Shown one piece after another: positions 25,305 to 32,875 of a stretch of 64,000 nucleotides of DNA. The DNA comes from an uncultured Alistipes sp. Lineage in GTDB: Bacteria > Bacteroidota > Bacteroidia > Bacteroidales > Rikenellaceae. Where the stretch lies: positions 86,967 to 150,966 of the forward strand of contig CANQGQ010000006.1 of the NCBI GenBank assembly GCA_947623305.1, read 5' to 3'. How positions within the stretch are numbered: the stretch's first letter is position 1; each line of letters opens with the position of its first letter. The position numbers and the translations under genes were made by a program. The notes beneath the pieces are model-generated. The model did no database searches and was not told the DNA's origin. It was given only the letters and a program-made list of their open reading frames with translations.

Positions 25305-27461
25305 TTATTCTTCGTCCGTGTCGGTGTAGGCTTTCAGCAGCTTTTCCTGTACATCGGCGGGTACTTGTTCGTAGGAGGAGAATTTCATCGTGTAGGTTGC
25401 CGAACCCGAAGTCAGCGACGACAGCGAGGTCGAATAGCGATACAACTCGGCCAGCGGCACTAATGCCGTCAACCGATCGAATCCCTTGTCCGATTCCATG
25501 CCGGCGATCATCGCGCGACGGTTTTGCAGGTCGCTCATCACGGCTCCCATGTATTCCGACGGTACCAACACCTCGACGTTGTAGATCGGTTCCATGATCT
25601 TCGGCCCGGCATTGCGGAACGCCTCCTTGAAGGCGTTGCGGGCTGCCAGCTTGAACGAAATTTCGTTCGAATCCACCGGGTGCATCTTGCCGTCGTAAAC
25701 CACGACGCGGATGTCGCGGGCATAGGAACCCGTCAGCGGGCCTTCGTCCATCTTCTCCATGACGCCTTTCAGAATGGCCGGCATAAAACGTGCGTCGATC
25801 GCACCGCCCACGATCGCCGAATAAAATTGCAGTTTACCGCCCCACGGCAGATCGTATTCCTCTTTCGTTTTGACGTTTACGACCATGTCGCCCTTGCCCG
25901 GCACCTTGTAGTTTTTCGGTTCCGGAATTCCTTCGTAGTAGGGTTCGATAATCAGATGCACTTCGCCGAACTGACCGGCACCGCCCGATTGCTTCTTGTG
26001 GCGATAATCGGCCTGCGCCACCTTCGTGATGGTCTCGCGATAGGAAATTTTCGGCGCGATGTATTCGTATTCGAGTTTGTTTTCCGTGAGGATTCTGCGG
26101 CGCAGGATGTTCAGATGGTGTTCGCCCTGACCCTGGACGATGGTCTGTTTCAGCTCCTTCGAGTATTCCACCAAAATCGTCGGATCCTCGTAACGAGCGT
26201 CTGCCAGCAGTTTTCCCAACTTTTCCTCGTCGTTTTGCTCCTTGGCTTTGATCGCAGCGCGGTAGCGCGGTTCCGGAAAGACGATCGGGGTAATGGTTAC
26301 GGGATTCGACGGCGCTGCCAGCGTATCGTTCGTGCGCGTGCCTTTGAGTTTCACCGTGCAGCCGATGTCGCCGGCCGACAGTTCCGTTACCTTGATGCGG
26401 TTTTTTCCCGCTACGGCGAACAGTTGCGACAGCTTTTCCTTGTTGCCCGTGCGGGTGTTGACCAGTTCGGTGCCTTCGGTAATGCGGCCGCGAACGACAC
26501 GGAAATAGGTGATTTCGCCGATGTGTTGTTCGATCTGGCTCTTGAATACGAACGCCACGACCGGCGCTTCGGCATCGGCGGCGATTTCCTCGTCCTCGAC
26601 CGTGCGGAATTTCGGAGCCTTCAGCGGGCCCGGGGCCACGTTGATGATGAACTCCATCAGTCGTTTCGTGCCGATGTCGTTTTTGCCGCTCGCACAGAAG
26701 ATGGGCATCACCTCGCGTTTCGAGAGGCCGATTTTCAGTCCTGCACGGATGTCGTCCTGCGTCAGCGTGCCTTTGTCGAAGTAGAGTTCCATCAGGGCTT
26801 CGTCGTGTTCGGCGGCCATTTCGACCAACTCGCGATTGAGTTGTTGGGCGCGTTCCATCTCTTCGGCGGGAATCTCCAACTCTTCGCGATGACCGTCATG
26901 GTCTTTGAACCGATACATCTTCATCAACAGCACGTCGATGAAAGCATCGAATTGCGGCCCTTGGTTGACCGGATATTGTACGATGACGGGCTTTACGCGC
27001 GAAGCGGCTTTCACCGATTCGTAGGCAGCTTCGAAATTGGCCTTGTCCGAATCGAGCTGGTTGATGACCCCGATGACGGGCTTCTGGAGGATGCGGGCAT
27101 AGCGGGCTTGGATTTCGCTGCCGACTTCCCAGCCGTTGACGGCGCTGTAGAGGAAGATTCCGACGTCGGCCACCTTGAAGGCCGAAAAGAGACTGCCGCA
27201 GAAGTCGTCCGATCCCGGGCAGTCGATGATATTGAGTTTGCGCTCCATGAACTCCGTGAAAAGGATCGTGGAGTAGATCGAGCGTTTGTATTCGTGTTCG
27301 ATATCGGTATTGTCCGAAAGGGTGTTGTTGGTTTCGATTGAGCCGCGACGGTCGATGACCTTGCCTTCGAAGGCCATCGCTTCGGCAAGGGTGGTTTTAC
27401 CCGTGCCGGGCGCGCCCAGCAGCACGATGTTTTTGATCTCTTTGGCTGAATAGTTTTTCAT
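25305..27461 (-). CDS. EF-G paralogue (EF-G2 type) with altered GTPase motifs
   Basis: 718 residues from the ATG at 27459-27461 (MKNYSAKEIKNIVLLGAPGT), with all five EF-G domains. The P-loop GAPGTGKTT (16-24) is intact. Switch II reads DCPGSDDF, so Ser84 replaces the catalytic histidine of DTPGH. The base-specificity motif reads NQLD (Gln135) instead of NKxD. Domains III-V are conserved (GQGEHHLNI; QSGGAGQFGEVHL; PIYNVEVLVP). Bacteroides EF-G2 has been reported to support translocation without GTP hydrolysis during carbon limitation, and this protein shares its diagnostic changes. It is a lone gene with a terminator at its 3' end and repeats upstream. Confidence 0.9.
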   Translation of the reverse strand: MKNYSAKEIKNIVLLGAPGTGKTTLAEAMAFEGKVIDRRGSIETNNTLSDNTDIEHEYKRSIYSTILFTEFMERKLNIIDCPGSDDFCGSLFSAFKVADVGIFLYSAVNGWEVGSEIQARYARILQKPVIGVINQLDSDKANFEAAYESVKAASRVKPVIVQYPVNQGPQFDAFIDVLLMKMYRFKDHDGHREELEIPAEEMERAQQLNRELVEMAAEHDEALMELYFDKGTLTQDDIRAGLKIGLSKREVMPIFCASGKNDIGTKRLMEFIINVAPGPLKAPKFRTVEDEEIAADAEAPVVAFVFKSQIEQHIGEITYFRVVRGRITEGTELVNTRTGNKEKLSQLFAVAGKNRIKVTELSAGDIGCTVKLKGTRTNDTLAAPSNPVTITPIVFPEPRYRAAIKAKEQNDEEKLGKLLADARYEDPTILVEYSKELKQTIVQGQGEHHLNILRRRILTENKLEYEYIAPKISYRETITKVAQADYRHKKQSGGAGQFGEVHLIIEPYYEGIPEPKNYKVPGKGDMVVNVKTKEEYDLPWGGKLQFYSAIVGGAIDARFMPAILKGVMEKMDEGPLTGSYARDIRVVVYDGKMHPVDSNEISFKLAARNAFKEAFRNAGPKIMEPIYNVEVLVPSEYMGAVMSDLQNRRAMIAGMESDKGFDRLTALVPLAELYRYSTSLSSLTSGSATYTMKFSSYEQVPADVQEKLLKAYTDTDEE

Positions 27462-27539
27462 ATACCGAATCTGTTTTAAGGTTAAATTACGTGTTAGGCG
27501 ACTATAAATATACGGAATTTTTATTAACGGCAAGCGATT

Positions 27540-27770
27540 TTCTCCGATTTTTTATTAGCCCGTCGCTTTTAAAAGCGGTTCGTGATGCAGTAGACCGTCA
27601 TCTTTCTTTCGTCCGTTATCGTTGCTGCCCATCGCTTTTGAGGGGAAAGGGTTGGCAGCGGCGATGACCATCAAAAGCGAATAAAGGTCAAACCGCATCG
27701 GGAACCGCTTTCAAAAGCGGCGACCCGCGCGGCCCATCGGGCCGCCTTGTTATAACCTTATTATAATAAG
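27540..27770. repeat. Mosaic intergenic repeat block between EF-G2 and the hemerythrin regulator
   Basis: This gap of 325 bp holds no gene. In order: TTTTTTATTAGCCCGTCGCT, an AAAGCGG hairpin element, the 45-bp core at 27585-27630 (ATGCAGTAGACCGTCATC, then TTTCTTTCG, CCGTTATCGTTGCTGCCC), a second AAAGCG pair (GGAACCGCTTTCAAAAGCGG) and a final GC hairpin module CGCGCGGCCCATCGGGCCGC. The core recurs inverted at 28912-28956 with only two mismatches and again at 35567-35611. Confidence 0.85.
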
Positions 27771-27786
27771 ATGATGGCTACCGCTC

Positions 27787-28731
27787 CTATTCGCGATTCG
27801 GATCGTTGATGGTCTCTTTGATTTCGGAGAGTTCGACCAGTTTGTTCACGATGGCATAGATGGTCAGGCCCGCGGCCGAATGGATTTGCAGCTTCGCCGC
27901 GATGTTGCGCCGATGGGTGATGACCGTGTGAGTCGAGATGCAGAGCGCATCGGCGATCTGTTTATTGGCCATGCCTTTCACCACGCAAACGATAATCTCT
28001 TTCTCGCGGGCGCTCAGCGTCTCCTGCCGTTTGGTCTGCCCTTCGTCGGCGGATGCGAGTTGTTCGACGGCCGGAATGAAAATTTCGTTTTCCACGGCGT
28101 TGTGCGAGGCGAGTTCCTGTTCGCAGGTGAATATATCGAACAGTACGCCGTTGAGTTCGTTGGTACTGCCCGTGGGGTAGTATTTGATGATGATGTTTTT
28201 CAGCTCACGGAGCCGTTCTTCGATCTGGTCGTGATGCCGACGGAAGACCTCCATCGAGTATTGCGAACCTTTTTCGCCGGCCAGCAGCCCTTCGACATAG
28301 GGAAATACGTTTTTTTCTTCGTAATCCATGTGTTTGTCGACTTCGGCGACGTATTCATCGAAATAGCGCAGAATGGCGAACGAAACATCGCTTTGGCTGC
28401 AATCCACAGCTTCGATCAGCTTCCTTCGGATGGCCGGCAAGCGGAATCCTAAAAAATAGTCGTGCGAATTGTGGAGATAATCCGTCAGCGATCGCACGGA
28501 GACTTCGCCGGCAAGGCTGTTTCCGTCCGCGTGGTTCATCAGCAGGTTCACGACTGCCAGGAAAGTGGCCGTATCGACACCGCTCGCCGTGCACACTTCG
28601 GCAATCGTCTTGTCGCCGAAGCCGAGGGCGATTCCGAACCGGCTCATCACCTGCAAGACGGGATATTGATCGCATACGAGATCGCACATCCGGTCCTCAC
28701 CGTTATAACCTCTCGATTGAAACATACGCAA
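27787..28731 (-). CDS. Hemerythrin-domain protein fused to LuxR-type DNA-binding domain
   Basis: 314 residues. The first ~70 resemble the N-terminal ScdA/RIC-type segment. Residues ~80-225 form a hemerythrin-like four-helix bundle with candidate di-iron ligands His87 or His90 (DYLHNSH), His134 and Glu138 (DKHMDYEEK), His166/167 (RRHHDQIEE) and His210/Glu214 (SHNAVENEIF). Residues ~238-300 are a LuxR/NarL helix-turn-helix (TLSAREKEIIVCVVKGMANK). This suggests a one-component cytoplasmic regulator that senses O2, NO or iron-sulfur damage through the di-iron site. It is followed downstream by EF-G2 and preceded by a LuxR response regulator. Repeat copies lie on both sides. The promoter at 28769-28799 is near consensus. 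Confidence 0.87.
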   Translation of the reverse strand: MRMFQSRGYNGEDRMCDLVCDQYPVLQVMSRFGIALGFGDKTIAEVCTASGVDTATFLAVVNLLMNHADGNSLAGEVSVRSLTDYLHNSHDYFLGFRLPAIRRKLIEAVDCSQSDVSFAILRYFDEYVAEVDKHMDYEEKNVFPYVEGLLAGEKGSQYSMEVFRRHHDQIEERLRELKNIIIKYYPTGSTNELNGVLFDIFTCEQELASHNAVENEIFIPAVEQLASADEGQTKRQETLSAREKEIIVCVVKGMANKQIADALCISTHTVITHRRNIAAKLQIHSAAGLTIYAIVNKLVELSEIKETINDPNRE

Positions 28732-28768
28732 ACCGCTTTCATTCCTCCAATCGGGGAATCCATTCGGA

Positions 28769-28799
28769 CAAAAGTAGCTAAAAAGCCCCGAATCGCCAA
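28769..28799 (-). promoter_or_regulatory. Promoter of the hemerythrin-LuxR gene
   Basis: Minus strand TTG (28797-28799), 20-bp spacer, TACTTTTG (28769-28776): a full match to the Bacteroidota consensus, about 38 bp upstream of the start codon. Confidence 0.75.
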
Positions 28800-28810
28800 T
28801 ACCTACATTC

Positions 28811-28979
28811 CGGTATTTTATTAACTGGTACGGATCTCACCGTTTTCGGGTAAAAGGGGAACGGGCGGAGGCTTCGGCCCGCGCGGCCCATCGGGCCGCT
28901 GAATAACGGTCGGCAGCGACGATAACGGTCGAAAGAAAGATGACGGTCTACTGCATAGGGAACCCCGTTCAAACGGGGC
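28811..28979. repeat. Mosaic intergenic repeat block upstream of the hemerythrin regulator
   Basis: Starts TTTTATTAACTGGTACGGAT, then a GCGGAGGCTTCGGCCCGCGC module and CGGCCCATCGGGCCG hairpin shared with the 27.5-kb block. The 45-bp core follows in inverted orientation (28912-28956, 43 of 45 bases identical to 27585-27630), then GGGAACCCCGTTCAAACGGG, also found at 35.5 kb. It ends four bases before the response-regulator stop codon. Confidence 0.85.
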
Positions 28980-28982
28980 AGG

Positions 28983-29618
28983 TTAGATTTCCACGATGTG
29001 GTTCCGGATGGCATAGACCACTAATGAGGCGGTGTTTTTGCAGCCGGTTTTTTCCAGGATGTTGGCGCGATGCTTATCGACGGTTCGTTTCGATATGAAG
29101 AGCTCGTCGGCAATTTCTTGATTGGACAGCCCCCTGCATACGGCGACCAGGATTTCGCGTTCGCGCGACGAAAGGGGTTCATCGGCGACCGCTTCGCGGG
29201 TGCGCATGCGCCCTGCCAGCGACGAGAGCAGTTGCGGACTGAAATAGGTGCCGCCTGCTGCGACCGTTTCGATCGCTTCGATCACATCGCCTATATCCGA
29301 ATCTTTCAGCAGGAAACCTCGGGCTCCTGCTTCGACCATCCGCGAGTAGTAGCTTTCATCGCCGTACATCGACAGCGTGATGATTTTCAGTTCTGGACGT
29401 TTCGCCAACGCTCGTTCGGTCGTCTGCGCTCCGTCGATCCCCGGCATGGCGAAATCCATGAATACCACATCGGCATCGAGCCTATCGAGCATCGCCAGAA
29501 ATTCTTCTCCGCCGCCTGCCTCGCCCACCACACGATATCCCGTGCAGTGTTCCAGCAGACCGCGTAGGCCATTGCGGAAAAGCGTGTGGTCATCGACCAG
29601 AGCGATGCGATATTCCAT
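28983..29618 (-). CDS. NarL/FixJ-family response regulator
   Basis: 211 residues from the ATG at 29616-29618 (MEYRIALVDDHTLFRNGLRG). The receiver domain spans 1-~120 with the acidic pocket VDDH, phospho-acceptor Asp in DVVFMDFAMPG (~55), switch Thr/Ser in IITLSMYG and Lys in FLLKDSD. The LuxR helix-turn-helix is at ~145-205 (PLSSREREILVAVCRGLSNQ). No histidine kinase is in the window, so the partner is elsewhere. It is the upstream neighbour of the hemerythrin-LuxR gene on the same strand but separated from it by a repeat block and a separate promoter. Its HTH resembles that neighbour's, so overlapping targets are possible. Confidence 0.92.
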   Translation of the reverse strand: MEYRIALVDDHTLFRNGLRGLLEHCTGYRVVGEAGGGEEFLAMLDRLDADVVFMDFAMPGIDGAQTTERALAKRPELKIITLSMYGDESYYSRMVEAGARGFLLKDSDIGDVIEAIETVAAGGTYFSPQLLSSLAGRMRTREAVADEPLSSREREILVAVCRGLSNQEIADELFISKRTVDKHRANILEKTGCKNTASLVVYAIRNHIVEI

Positions 29619-29655
29619 CAATCGTGCGGTTTTCGGTTGAGCATTATCGACGTTG

Positions 29656-29663
29656 CAAATTTA
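29656..29663 (-). promoter_or_regulatory. -7 element TAAATTTG of the response regulator
   Basis: Exact TAnnTTTG on the minus strand about 38 bp upstream of the start codon. No convincing -33 TTG is present at the usual spacing. Confidence 0.45.
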
Positions 29664-29704
29664 CGGTTTTCATCTGTCGTTACATAGCGTATATATGCGT
29701 ATTT

Positions 29705-29868
29705 TCGACCTTTGACAGAATGCTGCGTCCTGCTTTTTTCCTTCCTGCGGTTTCGACCCGTTACTTGTTCGTCTTTTGCGTCGTAGACGTTATTCCTTCC
29801 TGAGTTTTCGACCCGTTACTTGTCTGTTTTTTGCGTCGCGGGTATTATCCCTTCCCGAGTTTTCGACC
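29705..29868. repeat. 55-bp tandem repeat overlapping the end of tdk
   Basis: Two full units (29815-29868 plus one base, and 29760-29813 plus one base; period 55) match at about 45 of 55 positions. On the minus strand each contains GGTCGAAAACTC, GGAAGG, CGACGCAAAA and ACAAGTAACG. A third partial unit reaches about 29740 and another GGTCGAAAA lies at 29705-29713. The first unit encodes the last 17 residues and stop of tdk; the others are downstream of the stop. Confidence 0.85.
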
Positions 29869-30427
29869 CTTGACAGTTATTAAAACAGTGGCGACAGATC
29901 GGCTCGTAACTGTCTTGATCGCCCAGCAGGACCTGTTTATCGTCTGCCGTGAGGCGATGCGAATGGTGGGCCAGGTTACCGCAGCGGACACAGATAGCAT
30001 GGACTTTCGTAACGTATTCGGCCGTCGCCATCAGGGCGGGCATCGGGCCGAAAGGTTTTCCGGTGTAGTCCATATCGAGCCCTGCGGCGATCACGCGGAT
30101 TCCGCTGTCGGCCAACTGGCGACAGACGTCGACCAGGCTGTCATCGAAGAATTGCGCTTCGTCGATACCGACGACATCCACATCGGCGGAGAGCAGCAGG
30201 ATATTCTGCGGCGAATCGACGGGCGTGGATCGGAACGCGTTGGCGTCGTGCGATACGACATCTTCTTCCGAGTAGCGGACGTCGATGCGGGGTTTGAAGA
30301 TTTCGACTTTCTGGTGGGCGAACTGGGCCCGTTTCAGACGACGGATGAGTTCTTCGGTTTTGCCCGAGAACATCGAACCGCAGATGACTTCGATCCACCC
30401 TTTCCGGCTGGCATTTTCCAAAAACAT
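29816..30427 (-). CDS. tdk: Thymidine kinase (type II)
   Basis: 203 residues. The P-loop [20 protein letters not shown] is at ~16-35, the catalytic Glu in GIDEAQFF at ~90, and the lid/substrate loop in [15 protein letters not shown]. The structural zinc site is CVRCGN with CRHCF. It phosphorylates thymidine for salvage. The C-terminus after the last zinc cysteine ([20 protein letters not shown]) is not the usual family end. It is encoded by the first unit of a 55-bp tandem repeat and the TAA stop lies inside that unit. It is 32 bp downstream of the restriction-modification gene, whose promoter or that of murA may drive it. Confidence 0.93.
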   Translation of the reverse strand: MFLENASRKGWIEVICGSMFSGKTEELIRRLKRAQFAHQKVEIFKPRIDVRYSEEDVVSHDANAFRSTPVDSPQNILLLSADVDVVGIDEAQFFDDSLVDVCRQLADSGIRVIAAGLDMDYTGKPFGPMPALMATAEYVTKVHAICVRCGNLAHHSHRLTADDKQVLLGDQDSYEPICRHCFNNCQGSKTREGIIPATQKTDK

Positions 30428-30459
30428 TTTTTTGACAAGGAATTATATCCTAAAAATAG

Positions 30460-32847
30460 TTATAAATTTGCTGAGTACGGTAAACTTTTTATATAATCTT
30501 CCATAAATTGCCAATCGGGGTTTCCCGAAGTGTCAATGGGAAGTTTTATTTTGTGTTTTAATAATGTTTTTTGCCGATATTGCCTACCGTAAGCATATTT
30601 ATACATATCTTGGTTGATAATCGTAACAATAAACATCATTATGTATTTAGACATATTTGTCTTCGGCAATAAGACAAGTATGTTATCATCGCAGCAGAAT
30701 TCATAACCTCTATACATGCAATACCCAAACATGTCGATGGTAATGCAATTCGAGAAAATTTCCATATCGTTATTGACGAATCGACTTACGCCTTGATTGT
30801 TTTTCCCTGCGGTAACGAGTGGCAAATCTCCCTCGATACTGTCCGCTTTTGTAAGCCGTTTACCCTTTGAAAAGTGAAATAAATCCGGAATTAAATTAAA
30901 CCATTCCGATTTGATGGAGTTTATATCTATGGTTTTGTCGGATAAGGGAATATTGGTATATATCTTTTGAATAAAATAATCATTATTGCCAATTAAGTAT
31001 GTAGAATAGGCACATAAATCCTTTATAAAATATAATTTGTCGAGATCATTGTAATTTGTCTCCATGTATGCTTCCGCACACCATTCGTCTTTTGCTGTAA
31101 CATGGTGCATAACACTTTTACCAGCTATTTCTTTACGATTGCGATATAAATACAACCATTCGCCTTTTATCTTGCTCCATTTACCATAAACATCAATGCG
31201 GCCTAATTTCTTCCGCTTTTCGAATCCGTCATCTTTAAAATATCCAAAAAATGTTTCTTTGTCAGCAGGATGCGGTTTGTGAGCGGTGAAAACCATGATG
31301 CAAGTAACTACGCTTTTATCTGAATTGTAGAACAATTCATCGGGCATTGAGAAAACAGCTTCGAGCGTATGATTCGCCAATAATTCTTTTTTTAATCCAT
31401 ATATTTTTTTCTTCTTTTCGCCCGCAATGGCGCATTGCATAGGAACAATAGCAACACATGTTCCTCCTTCCACCAAGGCTTCCAAATTCCATTTTACGAA
31501 CTCCAATTCTTCTATATCATTCTTTTTATCGGCTTTGTAAGGTGGATTTAAAAAACCGATTGTGGGTTTATATATTTTACCGGTTTGTTTATCTTTGATA
31601 CCGGCTTTGATTTTTGCGATAATATTGGGATCCAATCCATTATTGGGATAGATATTTGTTTTTCCATCGCCATGAATAGCCATATTGGATGCCGCCAGAC
31701 AATACATTTTATCGACTAATTCAATACCTATGAGTTGATTGCGTTTGATGGATTTTTCAGCCGAACCATCCCCTTTTGCATCTTCCATCATTTTGCTCAT
31801 TGCAGATATAAGAAAGCCGCAAGTGCCGGTACAATTATCAAAAACAACGGAATCTTTGTTTACGCCGGCTATTTCTACAAAAAATTCCGTTATATGAGTA
31901 GGTGTTAGAACAACACCTAAATCATTGCTTGTATTGGCATATCTGAGAAATGCAACGTATAACTGTCCTAATACATCGTAATATCGGTTGGTTTTCTTAA
32001 ATTCATCGATATTGTTTTCCATATCAGCAATCAGATCACGAAGGCTGTTTTGTTCATTTTCTTGGGCGAACATCCCTCTTATCGTTGCGTATTTGGAATC
32101 GAGAATGCTTATTTTTTCTATACCGACTTGTTCTTTCTTAAACCAATCCATCACATCATTGATCATACGATTCGCAAGGATGGCTTGATTATCTTCTGTT
32201 TTATAGTACGACTTGAAATGCGGCAAACGCAATGCAAGTAGAATGCAGCTTGCCAAAATACACCGATCGGCTTCATCGATTTTCATCGTATGCAACCGAG
32301 TATTCAATACGCGTGTATAGTCTAACAGTTTGTCATAATCTTGACGTTTTTTTTCTTCGGACGTATTCAACCCATTATAGTAAGTGTCCGGATCCAATAA
32401 TTGTCCTCCGAAATACGGGAAAGCTTTAGGCTCTTCCTTTAAATGTAGATAATGGGATATTTTTAAATCGTTTTTGTCTGTTCCGCTAACTGCTATTGCG
32501 ATGACATTGAACGACTTGGAAAGATAGGAGGCGTACAATAAAACCCCGTCGACTGCATATTTATCATAAAGTTTGCGACTTTCGCTTTCATGAAAACGTT
32601 TGTCAGCTTTATTTTCTATAATAATCAGAAAATTTTTGTCATTTTTATATTGAATGATAAAATCGGGATAGCCTTTACCTAACCCTTTTTTTGAAGCATT
32701 ATGAAGAAGTTTATCGATTATGGGATTGGTAGACGATTGTTGCTCGCATATTATACTGTCAGCGTATTGCAAGAAAAAGTCTCTGACAATATTGTCGGTA
32801 ATAATTTCGGTCCTACCTTTCTGTATTTGTGTGTTTTTTGTTTTCAT
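30460..32847 (-). CDS. Single-chain type IIG/type I-like restriction-modification protein
   Basis: 795 residues joining three functions. N-terminal nuclease-like domain: GYPDFIIQYKND...IIENKAD gives a PD-(D/E)xK pattern (Asp62, Glu78, Lys80). Central N6-adenine methyltransferase (~290-560): SAM motif VFDNCTGTCGFLISAMSKM and catalytic NPPY in IGFLNPPYKADK. C-terminal target-recognition region (~680-790) of the type I HsdS kind (LPLVTAGKNNQGVSRFV). It probably both methylates and cuts at its site. Base composition is strikingly AT-rich (Lys/Asn/Ile-rich product) against GC-rich neighbours. The junctions are tight (28 bp after murA, 32 bp before tdk), pointing to recent transfer as a single gene. 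The protein appears full length. Confidence 0.85.
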   Translation of the reverse strand: MKTKNTQIQKGRTEIITDNIVRDFFLQYADSIICEQQSSTNPIIDKLLHNASKKGLGKGYPDFIIQYKNDKNFLIIIENKADKRFHESESRKLYDKYAVDGVLLYASYLSKSFNVIAIAVSGTDKNDLKISHYLHLKEEPKAFPYFGGQLLDPDTYYNGLNTSEEKKRQDYDKLLDYTRVLNTRLHTMKIDEADRCILASCILLALRLPHFKSYYKTEDNQAILANRMINDVMDWFKKEQVGIEKISILDSKYATIRGMFAQENEQNSLRDLIADMENNIDEFKKTNRYYDVLGQLYVAFLRYANTSNDLGVVLTPTHITEFFVEIAGVNKDSVVFDNCTGTCGFLISAMSKMMEDAKGDGSAEKSIKRNQLIGIELVDKMYCLAASNMAIHGDGKTNIYPNNGLDPNIIAKIKAGIKDKQTGKIYKPTIGFLNPPYKADKKNDIEELEFVKWNLEALVEGGTCVAIVPMQCAIAGEKKKKIYGLKKELLANHTLEAVFSMPDELFYNSDKSVVTCIMVFTAHKPHPADKETFFGYFKDDGFEKRKKLGRIDVYGKWSKIKGEWLYLYRNRKEIAGKSVMHHVTAKDEWCAEAYMETNYNDLDKLYFIKDLCAYSTYLIGNNDYFIQKIYTNIPLSDKTIDINSIKSEWFNLIPDLFHFSKGKRLTKADSIEGDLPLVTAGKNNQGVSRFVNNDMEIFSNCITIDMFGYCMYRGYEFCCDDNILVLLPKTNMSKYIMMFIVTIINQDMYKYAYGRQYRQKTLLKHKIKLPIDTSGNPDWQFMEDYIKSLPYSANL

Positions 32848-32875
32848 GATGTCAGATTCGAGATCATAATTCTGT

